This document shows positions 31,954 through 43,600 of a stretch of 64,000 bases of DNA, piece after piece. The notes beneath the pieces are model-generated. The model was not told the origin of the DNA and made no database searches. It saw only the letters and a list, made by a program, of their open reading frames with translations. Origin of the DNA: Channallabes apus. Taxonomy: Eukaryota > Chordata > Actinopteri > Siluriformes > Clariidae. Location: assembly GCA_030522415.1 (NCBI GenBank), contig CM060112.1, positions 6,727,001 to 6,791,000 on the forward strand. Reading direction: 5' to 3'. The translations under genes and the position numbers were made by a program. How positions within the stretch are numbered: the first letter of the stretch is position 1; the number at the start of each line of letters is the position of its first letter.

Positions 31954-34900
31954 CTAATTGATCAAAATCAGGCGTCTTGCCAACAGGGAGGTAAAAGCAA
32001 TACAATCCAATTCACTTTTTGACAGGTTGTTGTCTTCATATACAATGCCAAAGATGGCAGTTAAAGGATTCACACACAAATCTTTGCAGAATATGTTGGA
32101 GTAAGATAGAAATATCTTTGACCAAAATACAGATAGTTTGGGACATAACCAGAACATATGGGCCAATGTAGCAGGAGACTGCCTGCATCTCCCACAGGTA
32201 GGATCTACCGAGGCATACATCTTTGCTAGTTTGGCTTTAGAAAGATGAAGTCTATGCACCACTTTAAATTGGATAAGGCTATGTCTAGCGCAAATAGAAG
32301 ATCCGTGGATCCTATATATGGCCTTATCCCATTCCGCATCTGTCAGCTTAACCTTGAGATCCTGTTGCCAGGAGTCTCTTTGTATATTATTAGAAACGGA
32401 TAGTACTGACGCAATTTTAATGTATAAACCAGAAATATTTCCTCTTTGGTCTGGATCGTCAGGAAGGAGCTGATCAATAGGATTTTGTTCAGGTAATGCT
32501 GGAAAAGAGGGAAAATTCTTGCGTGTGAAATCTCGCACCTGTAAGTACCTGAAAAAGTGCGTTTTGGGGATCTTAAACTGGGATTCCAATTGAGTGAAAG
32601 ATAGGAAACATCCATCAATAAAGAGGTCTTCAAATGTTAAAATGCCTTTCTCTTGCCAAATTATGAATGCTTGGTCATTTAAAGGCTGAGGAAATCTATG
32701 ATTATTGGCAATTGGGGTAAATACTGAAGCTCTCTGCCAGCCAAAGAATTTGCGGATCTGATTCCAAATTTGAATAGAGTTCCATACCACTGGGTGTAGG
32801 GATTGGGAGTCTAGACCCAACGGCAAAGGTGCAAACAGGAGAGCTGGGAGCGAGGAGGAGAGACAGGCAGCCGATTCTATCTGAACCCAATCTGGTACCT
32901 GATCAGTGTAGAGAGAATTCTGCCAGTACGTCAGAGCCCTCAAGTTACAGGCCCAGTAATAATATTCAAAATTTGGTAGTGCCATTCCTCCATCCTCTTT
33001 AGGTTTTTGGAGATGTTGTAGACATATTCTGGGGGGTTTCTTGTTCCAGATATAAGACGAAATTATTGTATTTATATGGGAGAAAAAAGATTGCTTAATA
33101 TAGATAGGTTTAGTTTGAAATAGATACAAAAATTTAGGAAGCGTGTTCATCTTAATAATATTGATCCTTCCCACTAAAGAAGTGGGGAGGTTAGACCATT
33201 TTTTAAGGGATAGTCTGTTTTTTTCCCAGAAGTGGGGTAAAGTTAAGTTTAAATAGCTTGGATATATTGTTTGAAATATTAACCCCTAAATATGTAAATT
33301 TATCAGAGGCTACTGCAAATGGATAATGAGAGAAGGAGGAGGTTTTTGCTCTGTGATTTATGGGAAATAGCTCGCTTTTAGAGAGGTTGAGTTTATATCC
33401 TGACATGTAACTGAAATGTTCAAAAGCCGTCATAATATGGGGGAGAGATTTATGAGGATCTGTAATAAATAACAGCAGGTCATCCGCATATAGTGACAGT
33501 TTATATTCTCTGTTACCTCTAGATATACCGAGTATATTTGTATTTGATCTCAACAAAACAGCTAAGGGTTCAATTGCCACTGCAAATTGTAAAGGGGACA
33601 GGGGGCAGCCCTGTCTAGTTCCTCTGCCCAGTTTGAAATATTGTGAGCTGGTGCTATTTGTGATGACAGAAGAGGAAGGTGAAGCATATAAAAGTTTTAC
33701 CCAGGTTAGAAAATTGGACCCTAGGCCAAATCTTTCAAGAAAGTAGAAAAGATATCTCCACTCTACTCTGTCAAAGGCTTTTTCCGCATCTAGAGATTTA
33801 AAATTTCTGGTTTATACTTATCCGAGTTAGGGGAGTAAACAATATCAAATACCTTGCGTACATTAAAAAAAGAAAATCGTTTTTTAATAAAAACAGTTTG
33901 GTCCGGATCTATAATAGTAGGAAGAACATCCTCCAATCTCCTGGCCAGGACCTTCGCCAATATTTTACAGTTAACATTTAGCAAAGATATAGGTCGGAAT
34001 GAACCACAATCCAAAGTGTCCTTGCCCTTTTTTGGGTAAAACTGAAATCGTTGCTTGATAAAATGTATGAGGGAGAAGACCTCTAGAGAATGATTCTTCA
34101 AGTACCTCAAGTAGCAGCGGCATTAGTTTATCTTTAAATGTTTTGTAAAATTCTACCGTGAAGCCATCCGGCCCAGGAGCTTTTGAATTTTGCATGCATG
34201 AGAGTGCTGCATTAAGTTCTTCTAGTGCTAGAAGTTTCTCCAGTCCTGTATTATCATCCGGTAAGATTTGGGGTAAATTGATAGAATCGAAAAAAGAATC
34301 AAGTTCTTGAGAGTTATAATTGATTTCAGATGAATATAGGGTCGAATAAAATTGTTCCGCATTGATTTCTAACTCATCCTTTGTGATCTTCCCATCACTC
34401 TTACGAATCGAAGTTATAATATTTGCTGCAGAATGCTGCCTTATTTGCTGAGCGAGGATCTTTCCTGATTTGTCTGATGATTCATAGAATTTGGAGCGGG
34501 ATTGGAGTAGAAGTCGTTCCGTTTGCTCGGATGTTATTAGATCAATCTCCGTTTGTATCTTAGTTCTTTCTTTAAAAACATCCGGAGATGGTTTACTTGC
34601 CCCTTTCAGATCTAATTGTTTAATTTGTTTCATAACATCATTCAACCCCTGATTTCTTTTTTTTTCCTTTCATTTTATGAAGTAAATGAAATTATCTCTC
34701 CCCTGATATAGGCTTTTAAAGATTCCCAGACTATAGCTTTACTGACATCTGGGGTCACATTGACATAGAAAAAATTCTATTATACTATTAATTAGGTCTA
34801 CAAAGGATGGGTCAGAAAGAATGAAATTATCAAAGCGCCATATCTTACGAATTGATGATTTGGGAAATGTCAGTTTTAGTATTACCGGGCAGTGATCTGA

Positions 34901-35569
34901 AATCACAATAGATTCATATTTACAATCAGTGACAGAGGTGAGTAGTTTATCGTCTATTAAGAAATAGTCGATTCGGGAATATGACAGATGTACTGGAGAA
35001 AAAATAGAAAACTGCCTCAGATTTGGATATAGAAAACGCCAAGGGTCAGATAATTTGTAGGTCTCCACAAAAGCATTTATAAACGTGGCGGATTTAGTGA
35101 TATTGTAGGGTGATGTTGAAGACCGATCTAAAGTGGGGTGGAGCACACAGTTAAAATCTCCCCCTAATATTAGTTTATGCGTGGTCAGATTAGACAAACT
35201 GGTAAATATTTTTTTCATAAATTATATATCATCCCAATTTGGAGCGTAAATATTGGCTAATATCAAGGGGATATCATAAAGCGTACCTGTTACTATTACA
35301 AATCTTCCTCCTCTATCACTTTGAACATTGTTTACACAGAATGGAGTGTTTTTACTGATAAGAATTGCAGTGCCTCTAGATCTTGACTGAAAGTCTGAAT
35401 GGTATATTTGTCCAATCCAGGGTTTTTGCAATTTATAATGGCCCATTGATACCAAGTGGGTTTCTTGCAGAAATGATATATTTGCCTCTAGTTTCCTCAA
35501 ATGAGTAAGGGTCTTATTACGCTTAATAATATTGTTAACCCCTTTCACGTTCCAGCTCACAAAGTTCAC
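31954..35569 (-). pseudogene. L1-C ORF2 (endonuclease, RT, C-terminal domain), six or more frame breaks
   Basis: Read minus: endonuclease in 35569-35222 (FVSWNVKGVNNI, SFLQETHLVS, LANIYAPNWD) and 35218-34739 (LILGGDFNCVLHP, VISDHCPVIL); linker and RT entry 34645-33971 (KAPGPDGFTVEFYKTF); RT 34110-33790 (SLLNVNCKILAKVLARRL); palm 33580-33203 with KLSLYADDLLLFI, the catalytic YADD; then a long clean C-terminal part 33174-31954 (GRINIIKMNTLPKFLYLF, CGRCRQSPATLAHMFWLCP). All domains are present but frames change repeatedly, so it is a dead copy of about 1,200 codons. Confidence 0.85.
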
Positions 35570-35899
35570 TATGGGTGATCCATTATGTATAGGTTTACAG
35601 TGTTGTTTAATATATACACAACTGATGCATTCTATCTGAAATATTCTTAACGTCAGTACACAATAGCATCTGAAAACATGAACACATTTAAATATAAAAC
35701 AAACCCTTCAAACCCACCCCACCCCCCAAACAGCTTCCCGAACAAGAAGCAAGGGAAAAAGAACATCCCACATGTAACTTCTTTCAGGCGCTCAACTTAA
35801 ATGATTTTTAAACATGTAATTACCTTATTACTCCAAAAGAAATTATTGTTCTAAATATTACCGGATACCCTGTAATAAACATCAAAAGGGACCAACGAG

Positions 35900-37175
35900 C
35901 TATTCGGCAACCGGAGCACTCAGTTTCGGTTTAATGTGTTGCTCGTAGTAAGCGTCTGCCTCTGACGGTGACTTGAAGGATAATCTGGTGTTCTCAAAGG
36001 TGAATCGTAAATCCGCTGGATGGTATATACCGAAGGAGATCCCCGCCTGTTTAAGTTTAATTTTCACCGAGTTGAAAGCTGCTCTTTTGTGACTCAAATC
36101 AGCGCTCATATCCGGGAAAATATGCACCCGTGCTCCGCGAAATGTAAGCTCCCCACGCTTCCTGGAAGCTTGAAGAATCTTGGCTTTATCAGAGAAATAG
36201 TGAAGTCGAACAATCATTGCTCTGGGCCTGTCCCCGGCGCGAGGTTTCAGGGCGAGGGTACGATGAGCACGATCCAAAACTACTGACTGAAGATCCAATA
36301 TGTCCTCGCCTAACACCTCCGAGAAGAAATCAGACATGAATTCAGTGGGTCGGCCCTTCTCCGAGTCTTCAGGTATACCTATAATTCGCAGATTTTGGCG
36401 GCGACTCCTGTTTTCGAGATCTTGTTGTTGTTCCTGCAACTTCAATATTTGTTTTTTTAGAGTTGAAACTGTGGATTCAATTGTTCCGAGTCATGATGAG
36501 GGGCGGTGCGGTGGTGTAGTGGTTAGCACTGTCGCCTTGCACCTCCAAGGTCTGGGTTCGATTCCCCGGCCAGGCTCGATTCCTGTCTCTGTGTGCATGG
36601 AGTTTGCATGTTCTCCCCGTGCTTGGTGGGTTTCCTCCGGGTACTCCGGTTTCCTCCCACAGTCCAAAGATATGCAGGTTAGGCTAATTGGCATTCCTAA
36701 ATTGTCTGTACTGTGTGATTGGGTGTGTGAGTGTGTGTATGTGTGTGTGTGCCCTGCGATGGATTGGCACCCTGTCCAGGGTGTACCCCGCCTAGTGCCC
36801 GAAGTCTCCTGGGATAGGCTCCAGGTCCCCCGCGACCCTGAACACAGGATTAAGCGGTATAGAAAATGAATGAATGAATGAGTCATGATGAGAGTTGAGT
36901 GTTGTTTCCATTTTCTCCATGGTGTCAGATATATCAGCTTGTTTGGTTTGAACGGAATGGATTTGGCCCGCTATCTCCAATTGCAAGGCATCTATTTTAG
37001 TTTTGACATCCGAGCGGAGGGTTTCGACCATCAATCCGACCTCAGTTTGGAAACTCGCCATTTCAATTCAGGATGTCAATTCAGGTTTGATCAGTTGAAG
37101 GAGTGAATTATCTTCAAGCGAGAATGGCTCACCGCAGTTGCTGACGCCACTTGTAGGAATCACAGCGGCCTCCAT
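35900..37175 (-). pseudogene. L1-C ORF1, split by a SINE
   Basis: The N-terminal part (from about 37173; main frame ATG at 37061) has a coiled coil: ETLRSDVKTKIDALQ and HSVQTKQADISDTMEKM. The SINE (36501-36879) follows, then 36445-35900 carries the end of the coiled coil (RRQNLRIIGIPEDS), the RRM (VVLDRAHRTL, PRAMIVRLHYFSDKAKIL) and C-terminal domain (FRGARVHIFPDMSADLSHKR), ending KPKLSAPVAE. This is a full Transposase_22-type ORF1 apart from a break near 37070 and the SINE. Confidence 0.85.
36501..36879 (+). mobile_element. tRNA-derived SINE, copy 2
   Basis: Full copy with A-box-like GTGTAGTGGTTAGCAC and B-box-like GGTTCGATTCC, and a (GAAT)n tail. A perfect 13-bp duplication GAGTCATGATGAG flanks it (36488-36500, 36880-36892). 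It sits inside L1-C ORF1, so it is younger than that LINE. Confidence 0.9.
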
Positions 37176-37243
37176 GTTTTGCTTTAAGACAAATTGGAAT
37201 ACTTATAACAGAAATTACATTATTTACACAACAATAATTGGTT

Positions 37244-37629
37244 CATGGGCGGCACGGTTGTGTAGTGGTTAGCACTGTCGCCTTGCACCTCCAGTGTCCG
37301 CGTTCGATTCCCGGACAGGCTCGATTCCCGGACAGGCTCGATTCCCATCTCTGTGTGCATGGAGTTTGCATGTTCTCCCCGTGCTTGGTGGGTTTCCTCC
37401 GGGTACACCGGTATCCTCCCACAGTCCAAAGACATGCAGATTAGGCTAATTGGCGTTCCCAAATTGAACATAGTGTGTGAATGAGTGTGTGTGTGTGTGT
37501 GCCCTGCGATGGATTGGCACGCTGTCCAGGGTGTACCCTGCCTCGTGCGCTGAGTCTCCTGGGATAGGCTCCAGGTCCCCGCGACCCTAAATACAGGATA
37601 AAGCGGTATAGAAGATGAATGAATGAATG
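37244..37629 (+). mobile_element. tRNA-derived SINE, copy 3
   Basis: Same family, with an extra tandem duplication of a 19-bp unit, ATTCCCGGACAGGCTCG, around 37305-37340. Flanked by AATAATTGGTT (37233-37243 and 37630-37640). Confidence 0.9.
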
Positions 37630-37639
37630 AATAATTGGT

Positions 37640-37850
37640 TGATAGATAATTAAAGATATTTTAAAGTTTATAGATATAGCTTTAAAATAGATATTTTTTT
37701 AATTTGTAAATGGTACATTTTTATTCCGTGTTTTAGTGTAAACAGCCTTATACTGCTCATTTTTCACACATATATATATTACTAATATAACTAGATATGC
37801 AGATTTAAGATTACTTTAATTTAAAGCTTTATTTTTGCAAATTTGTAAGC
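37640..37850. other. AT-rich DNA, no feature seen
   Basis: Short AT-rich spacer between the SINE and the CRE/first-exon repeat. It has no open frame or repeat that I recognise. Confidence 0.4.
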
Positions 37851-38301
37851 TGCCGCTTTAAGAACCAACATGGCCGACAGGCTCCGCCTCCTGACGTCAC
37901 CTCCCGGTTTTTACATCTCCATGATTCTGCTCATCGTGTTCACACAAACACACAGATAGATCTTAATGAGTTAAATATAGACTGTGGTTATATATCTGAG
38001 TTGGTTAAAAACGTTATTTAAGGTAAGTTGAACTAATGATGTGTAAATAAGCTGTTTGGTTAAGAGTTAGTGATTAAAAATCACAAAAACTAATGCATTT
38101 CAATCATATGCATGTGAACAGCACTGATCTCATCAGTCCTCAGTTCAGTGAACTCAATGATTAAGTATTTAAGTATTTCTCTGTAATTTAAATATCTTTT
38201 GGTGTACAGTCTGCAGCTGATTGTTTTTAACATGATGAATGTGAGTAGCAGTGGTGTCGTTCATTCCCTTCCTGGTGTTGATATGTTGTGAGAACAACAA
38301 T
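37850..38301 (+). promoter_or_regulatory. CRE/first-exon host repeat, copy B
   Basis: A conserved block with GCCGCTTTAAGAACCAACATGG, a perfect CRE (37892-37899), CTCCCGGTTTTTACATC, then about 120 bases and a strong splice donor AAG|GTAAGT (GT at 38023-38024). The arrangement looks like a promoter plus non-coding first exon. It is continuous with copies A and C; the hAT element at 38302 cuts it. Which gene it would drive is not known; repeated association with the zinc-finger cluster is the only hint. Confidence 0.5.
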
Positions 38302-39889
38302 CAGAGGTGGAATCTACAGTATAAAAATCTACTTAAGTAAAAGTAAAAAGTAGTTAATTAAAAATGTACTCAGAGTAAAAGTTACCGAGGTTGTTGTTTT
38401 TTTTTTTTTTTTTTAACAGCGGGGCTGGGATGGGGGATGGAACACCTGTAAGAGCCATATTTCATGTTATAACTGTAAGCCATATCTTATTTTATGAATT
38501 TGTTGTTGTGTTTATTTTATTTTATTAGTTAAGCGCTAAGCACCAAGTTTATTAGTTAAGCATTAAGTCTGTTAAGCATTCATGTTTGACAATAGTAAAT
38601 TGTTCTGTGATGTCATTCCAATCCATTATTACACGTAGCATTCCATTATTAGACGTAGTTTCATGACTACTGCACGGTAACGGGTCAGTTGCAATACGGA
38701 ACTCGTGGAAAGCACAAGCTTTTTGACTGTAATCTACCAGATACAGCAAACATGTTGTAAACGTAATTTAAGATTGTGACCTACAGATACAGCGATTGGG
38801 TTGTTGTAACTACAGTGGATTTACTCAAGACAACTGTACGAAGTGTTGAATCTTTGATGCTGAAGAAAAAACAAGCGACAAAGGCCTCAACGGACTTCCT
38901 TGTCGTGAGTAATAAATCAAAACAAAGATAAGCACCAAAACTTGTGGAATAACATGCCCGTACAATAACTCTGTTGTTGTTTATTTTTATTTTATTAGTT
39001 AAGCATTAAGTTTATTAGTTACGTACTAAGCATTCATTTATGACAATCGTAAGTTGGTCTGTGATGTAATTCCACTATTGCACGTAGTTACATGACTATT
39101 GCACGGTAAAAAGTCAGTTGAGATGCGGAAGTTGTGGAGAACACAAGCTTTTGACCGTAATCTAAGATCGTACTCTACAAGATACAGCAAATAGGTTGTT
39201 GTAAACATAATCCAAGATTGTGATCTACAGATACAGCAAATAGGTTGTTGTAAACGTAAGAAAACTATAATGAGATACAGCGAAAAGTTTGTTGTAACCA
39301 CAGTGGACTTACTCAAGACAACTGTACGAAGTGTTGAATCTTTGATGCTGAAAATGAAAAAAGAGACAAAGAAATCATGGACTTCCTTGTTGTGAGTAAC
39401 AAATCTAAATAAAGGTACGCGTCAGAAATTTAATAACATGCCTGCACAACACCCTTACATAATAAATCTGTTCCCTTTGTTGTGCTTGTAATCAAAGTGG
39501 TCGCTTAATTATGACCAGGGGTTTGCTTTATGAGAAATTAAAGGAGTTTCACTTTCAGCTGTGCATGCATGACTGGCATCAGTTTTGTCCGTCTCCATCG
39601 TTCTTATGAATTTAGTGCATTTGTTCTATCAATCAATCAGTGCAGTGGTTTCCGGGGTGCAATTCTTTTCCTTCCTCGTTGTATTATTTGTATTTTTCAT
39701 TTTCATTCATTTATTTTTTACTCAGTGAATATGATTTAAAATGTAGTGAAGTACAATATTTTAAACAAAACATACTTAAGTAAAAGTAAAATTTCTGATT
39801 TTAAAAACTACTTTAAAAAGTAGAAGTACACAAAAAAAAACTCAATTACAGTAATGCGAGTAAATGTAATTCATTACTTTCCACCTCTG
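38302..39889. mobile_element. non-autonomous hAT-type element
   Basis: Perfect 8-bp duplication ACAACAAT (38294-38301 and 39890-39897). Ends CAGAGGTGGAA and ...CCACCTCTG form terminal inverted repeats that continue as AAGTAAAAGTAAA-rich subterminal sequence. 1,588 bp. It contains two tandem copies of about 470 bp (about 38510-38940 and 38985-39420) and a T-run at 38393-38415. No transposase. Confidence 0.85.
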
Positions 39890-39899
39890 ACAACAATAA

Positions 39900-40119
39900 A
39901 AAAAATTTATATAATCACATAATACATATAATATACTGTATATATAATATTTATGACCAAGATAAACCTGTTAATCGGCCAGTGACCTAAACAGGCTTGT
40001 TTTCTTTTCGTCACATTACAATATCAATCTTTGTGTGCGTTAAAAGCTGAAATGATGGAAATATGTGCTGCTTGGTTAAATGTTAAACTCTTATATTTGA
40101 CGCTGGTTCATATTGTTTA
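39900..40119. other. AT-rich spacer with (TATA)n
   Basis: Holds a short AT dinucleotide patch and sequence shared with 60720-60880 and 61320-61440 (GACCAAGATAAACCTGT...), i.e. part of a local duplication that includes the Tc1 copies. No gene seen. Confidence 0.45.
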
Positions 40120-40800
40120 CAATGCCTTGCAAAAGTATTCATAGCCCTTTAACTTTTTCACAATTTGTCATTGTTACAACCACAAACGTAAATGTAATTT
40201 ATTGGAATAGACCAACACAAAGTGGCACATAATTGTGAAGTGAAAAAAAATATATATATATATTAACGGTTTAATGTTTTTTTTTTTCCCTTGCAAAATA
40301 GCTCAAGCTCAGTCGGATTGCATGGAGAGAGATTGTGCACAGCAATTTTCATGTCTTTCCACAGATTCCCAAATGGATTTAGGTCTGTTCTTTGACTGGG
40401 CCATTTTAACACACACACATGTGCCTTGATCTAAACCTTTTCATTGTAGCTCTGGCTGCATGTTGAGGGTCTCTGTCTTGATGGGAGAATGAAGATAGCC
40501 AAATACATAGCAATAGAGTCTGCAAAAGGCAAATTCCAGCAACTCTGACCAACGTCGCCGTCCCTGCTGAAGACAAGAATCCCCATAACATGATGCTGCC
40601 ACCATGAAAGAAAGTTATAAGAAGGTTGCAGTTTGCCACAAGTCATGTGCAAAAATGTGGAAGAATGTGCTCTGGTCAGATGAGACCAAAATTTAACGTT
40701 TGGCCTAAATGCAAAACGCAATGTGTGGCGGAACAAGTAACACGGTTGTAAAACTGCAACCTTCTTATAACTTTCTTAAACCAATGGTTTTCTTATCCCA
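40120..40800 (-). mobile_element. Tc1-like transposon remnant with inverted internal segment
   Basis: Starts AATGCCTTGCAAAAGTATTC, a Tc1 terminus, with transposase scraps on both strands: on the plus strand VLWSDETKI (around the first catalytic Asp and after), and flanking it a 25-bp inverted repeat (GAAAGTTATAAGAAGGTTGCAG at about 40609 and its complement at about 40750). The paired segment at 61443-62330 has the same organisation. Confidence 0.7.
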
Positions 40801-40869
40801 ACATTCATACAAATGGAACAAAAAGCATGAATTTTGATTGCTCAAAAGACTAAAATCAAAAAGGCTTTT

Positions 40870-41640
40870 CACATTGTACAGTAAATAATGTTAGAAATGT
40901 GTTTTCTTTCAGGGCAGGAGTAAGTTTAGGATTGAAAGCTTTTTGGCACCGACATCTAAACAGCAATCTACTTTTGTTCTCAGGTATGATTAACTTCCAA
41001 ATCTGATTCAATTGATTAACTTTCATTTCTTATTCAATCCATGCCTGATGCTGTACCCTGTATTGTTCTTGAGACCACTGTGTCCAGCAGACTCGGGCTC
41101 AATTCCAGAGGTTGCTAGAGATGTGTAGACCCAAGTATTTATAAATGGTCACCACCTCCACAGCTTCTTCTCTTACAAAAAAGAAATAGAGATGTATGAC
41201 CTCCCCTTTTAAATCCACTTCTATCTCCTTAGTTTTCCCCACATTGATGTACAGATTATTTGTGTTGCACCAGTCCACCAGCTTTTTCACTGTTTGTATG
41301 CTAACTCATCGTTGTTGATCAGTCGAATCATGACCGTTTCATCCGCAACCTTTACAAGTTGATTTCCTGGTTACCTTGCAGAGCAATCATATGTAAGCTT
41401 GGGACGGATATATATCTGAAAATACTTCAGCATCTCACCTAGTTCCTGAGCACACTCTGTTAGAACGCGTCCTGTGATGTTTTCTGGGCCTGCTGTTTTA
41501 CGAGAATTGATCCTTTGTAGCGTTCTCCTCACGTATAGTTTAGACACCCTAAGGATATAAAATGTCCTTATAAGGGATATAAAAAACAACCTTGTCCACA
41601 ACAAGGATGGCTGTTTACCGGACTACAATTTGTGCAGCAT
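40870..41640 (-). pseudogene. Rex1/CR1-like LINE remnant
   Basis: The minus strand has LQRINSRKTAGPENITGRVL (about 41550-41490), WCNTNNLYINVGKTKEI, and VTIYKYLGLHISSN with stops and frame shifts, i.e. scraps of the RT fingers and thumb of the same LINE family as 5263-7203 but much more decayed and internally deleted. A paralogous copy lies at 62750-63340. Confidence 0.7.
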
Positions 41641-42185
41641 TTGTTGATCTTAATCCGGAGTCCCTCTCCATGAGTTTTTCCTGACAGGTGACTGCAGTCA
41701 GCTTGGGAGAGTAGTAGCCCCTCGATCCAGTAATCTGAGTTCTGATATTAACATTAAGCCATGTCCTCTATCAGAAAGCATGTACAACAGTTCTGCATTT
41801 TTTTCAAAATCCTTAGTCTCCCCAAAGTTATTTCTACTTCCAGTTTTAACCTAGTGCTGTGGTTAGCAAATTGAATTAATACTGCCGTATTACATTTTAT
41901 TACAGTTTGCTCTAAGTAGCTTCTACACTGCTGTGCGTCGCCATGACTGTCGATTAGTAGTCCAATGCCTTAAACTGCCTAAAACGCAATACTTTTTGGT
42001 GCACAGTTTACACTCGAGCGCTGTTAACATGCAGGGTGATGTCAGAGGCAAATGTAATGCAGTCGTTACTTGCTTTCATGATGGCATATACAATATCTTT
42101 TAAAAAATTTATCAAAATACCTTAGAGTTGATACACTACAAGGGTATGCGTTTCAGGTTCCTAGGGGTACTACAGTAATTGCATT
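41641..42185. other. no confident feature
   Basis: Non-coding on inspection; no open frame, terminal repeat or known repeat recognised. Confidence 0.35.
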
Positions 42186-42290
42186 TTACATTTACATTTA
42201 GGCATTTGGCAGACGCTCTTATCCAGATCGACTGGATACGCACAAGTAAAGCTTTAGCAAGTAAATCCTTATTACTGAAATTGGAACTAC
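42186..42290. repeat. interspersed repeat fragment
   Basis: Contains TTTACATTTAGGCATTTGGCAGACGCTCTTATCC, a phrase that recurs in many fish genomes (from memory) and again here near 48075. It may be the end of a small DNA element. Confidence 0.5.
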
Positions 42291-42296
42291 AGGTAT

Positions 42297-42860
42297 ATAC
42301 ACTGATCATCCATAACATTATGACCACTGACAGGTGAAGTGAATAACACTGATCACCAACTATACACCAGTAAACTTGTGGCAGGAACCTCACTAATGCC
42401 TGCAGGGAACAAAGGCCAGCCTGTCCAGTCCGATCTCACAGAAAAGTTAATGCAGCACAAATCGCTGAAGTAAATTAATACTGGCTACAATATAAAGATG
42501 TCAGTGCACTCAGTTCATCACCCAGTATGAGGCCCAGCATGGAAGAAGTTCAAGATTGTTAATCCAGCCCCCAAATTCTTCGAATAAGCATTCATTTAAT
42601 ACCCCAGAGAAATCAGTCTGATCCATGGACGCTTGACCTCACAACCCACGGCACTCCAAGGATCTGTCACTAATGTTCAAATGCGAGACGCCAAAGCACA
42701 CCCTCTGGGGTTTTGTGGAGTCATGCCCTGGCGGTCAGAGCTGCCCAGTAATACAAGGGAAACCTGCAGAATATTAAACTTAAGGTTTTGTAATGTTGTG
42801 ACTGAAAGGGTTTATTTAAGTATACACCAATCTGTCACACATAGAGCAGTCACAAAAGTT
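42297..42860. repeat. decayed interspersed repeat
   Basis: Begins with ACACTGATCATCCATAACATTATGACCACTGACAGG, a common fish repeat from memory, and its 3' part (TTAAGGTTTTGTAATGTTGTGACTG) resembles a diverged inverted complement of that end. No coding content survives except a 76-codon frame I do not believe. Confidence 0.45.
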
Positions 42861-43390
42861 TAGTGTTTTGGTGCAGCAAATATTGAAACATTCCCATATT
42901 TTGTTCTGTCTGTTTTTCTCACCTGAAAAAAACTAGAAAGCTTCCTGCATTTAGCTGGGGAATTTAACAATTTGGCTTTTTATATATGACATTGTGTAAA
43001 ATCATGGCCATGTACATAGATGTACAACCATGGGTAAAAGTAGGCTCTTGCCTTTAGTGAGTTAGTGAGTTACGCTAAAAGCCACTGTTAAGTGATGAGA
43101 TCAGGGCTGGGGAACTTCCATTACCAGGCTGACTCCTGTACTACACTATGCTTTGTTTAGATTGTCTCCACCTGTTTGTATCCCTCCTCCCTGTAAAGTA
43201 TGAACACCACATTCAACACCACGTTCAATCTAGTCACAGAAGCTGATTTTATGTCATCTGTAGAAAGTTGACAAGGTGGAGAAAAACATGGATACCAAGT
43301 TCCTCAAAACACAAAGCCTTCTTTTTATTTAAAAATGCTCAATGAACAGCTTCATTTAATGATTAATGGTAGCAGGGGAAAAACCTAAAC
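42861..43390. other. no confident feature
   Basis: Unassigned non-coding DNA. No repeats or genes recognised. Confidence 0.35.
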
Positions 43391-43600
43391 TTCGGCCGCA
43401 GGTCCACATGGCCTAGCTTGGTGCATGTGCCTCGCAGTGAGGTGTGTAGTTGAGTAGCAGGGTTTGGTTATTAATGTGAAGTGCCTTCCTTCTAGATAAT
43501 ACCTTAGCTCCTCTATTGCCCAGTTAATGGCAAGGGCTTTCCTCTCTATAGTGGCATATATTTGTCCAGCAAGTGCTGGCTATAAGCCTGCTGACAAACA
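43391..43600 (-). pseudogene. Gypsy RNase H fragment
   Basis: The minus strand encodes ERKALAINWAIEELRYYLEG followed by RHFTLIT, the well-conserved end of Ty3/Gypsy RT/RNase H (Glu in ERKALA is a catalytic-type residue). The usual TDH after FTLIT has become TKP, and the frame stops at about 43391. Only about 60 residues remain. Confidence 0.75.

Larger units (their letters stand above)
31600..37180 (-). mobile_element. L1-C, nearly full-length decayed L1-type LINE
   Basis: Minus-strand L1 with 5' region (about 37180), ORF1, spacer with a T/C-rich tract, ORF2, and an A-rich 3' end near 31610. It is related to L1-B (shared WNVKG..., ALPNFxYYYWA..., RxSPATLAHMFW-type phrases) but lies in the opposite orientation and keeps the RT core. 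The SINE at 36501-36879 interrupts ORF1. Confidence 0.8.

Noticed and set aside
36501..36879. tRNA gene at the SINE head
   Set aside because: A- and B-box-like motifs only; the rest does not fold into a tRNA and the unit carries a SINE body and tail.
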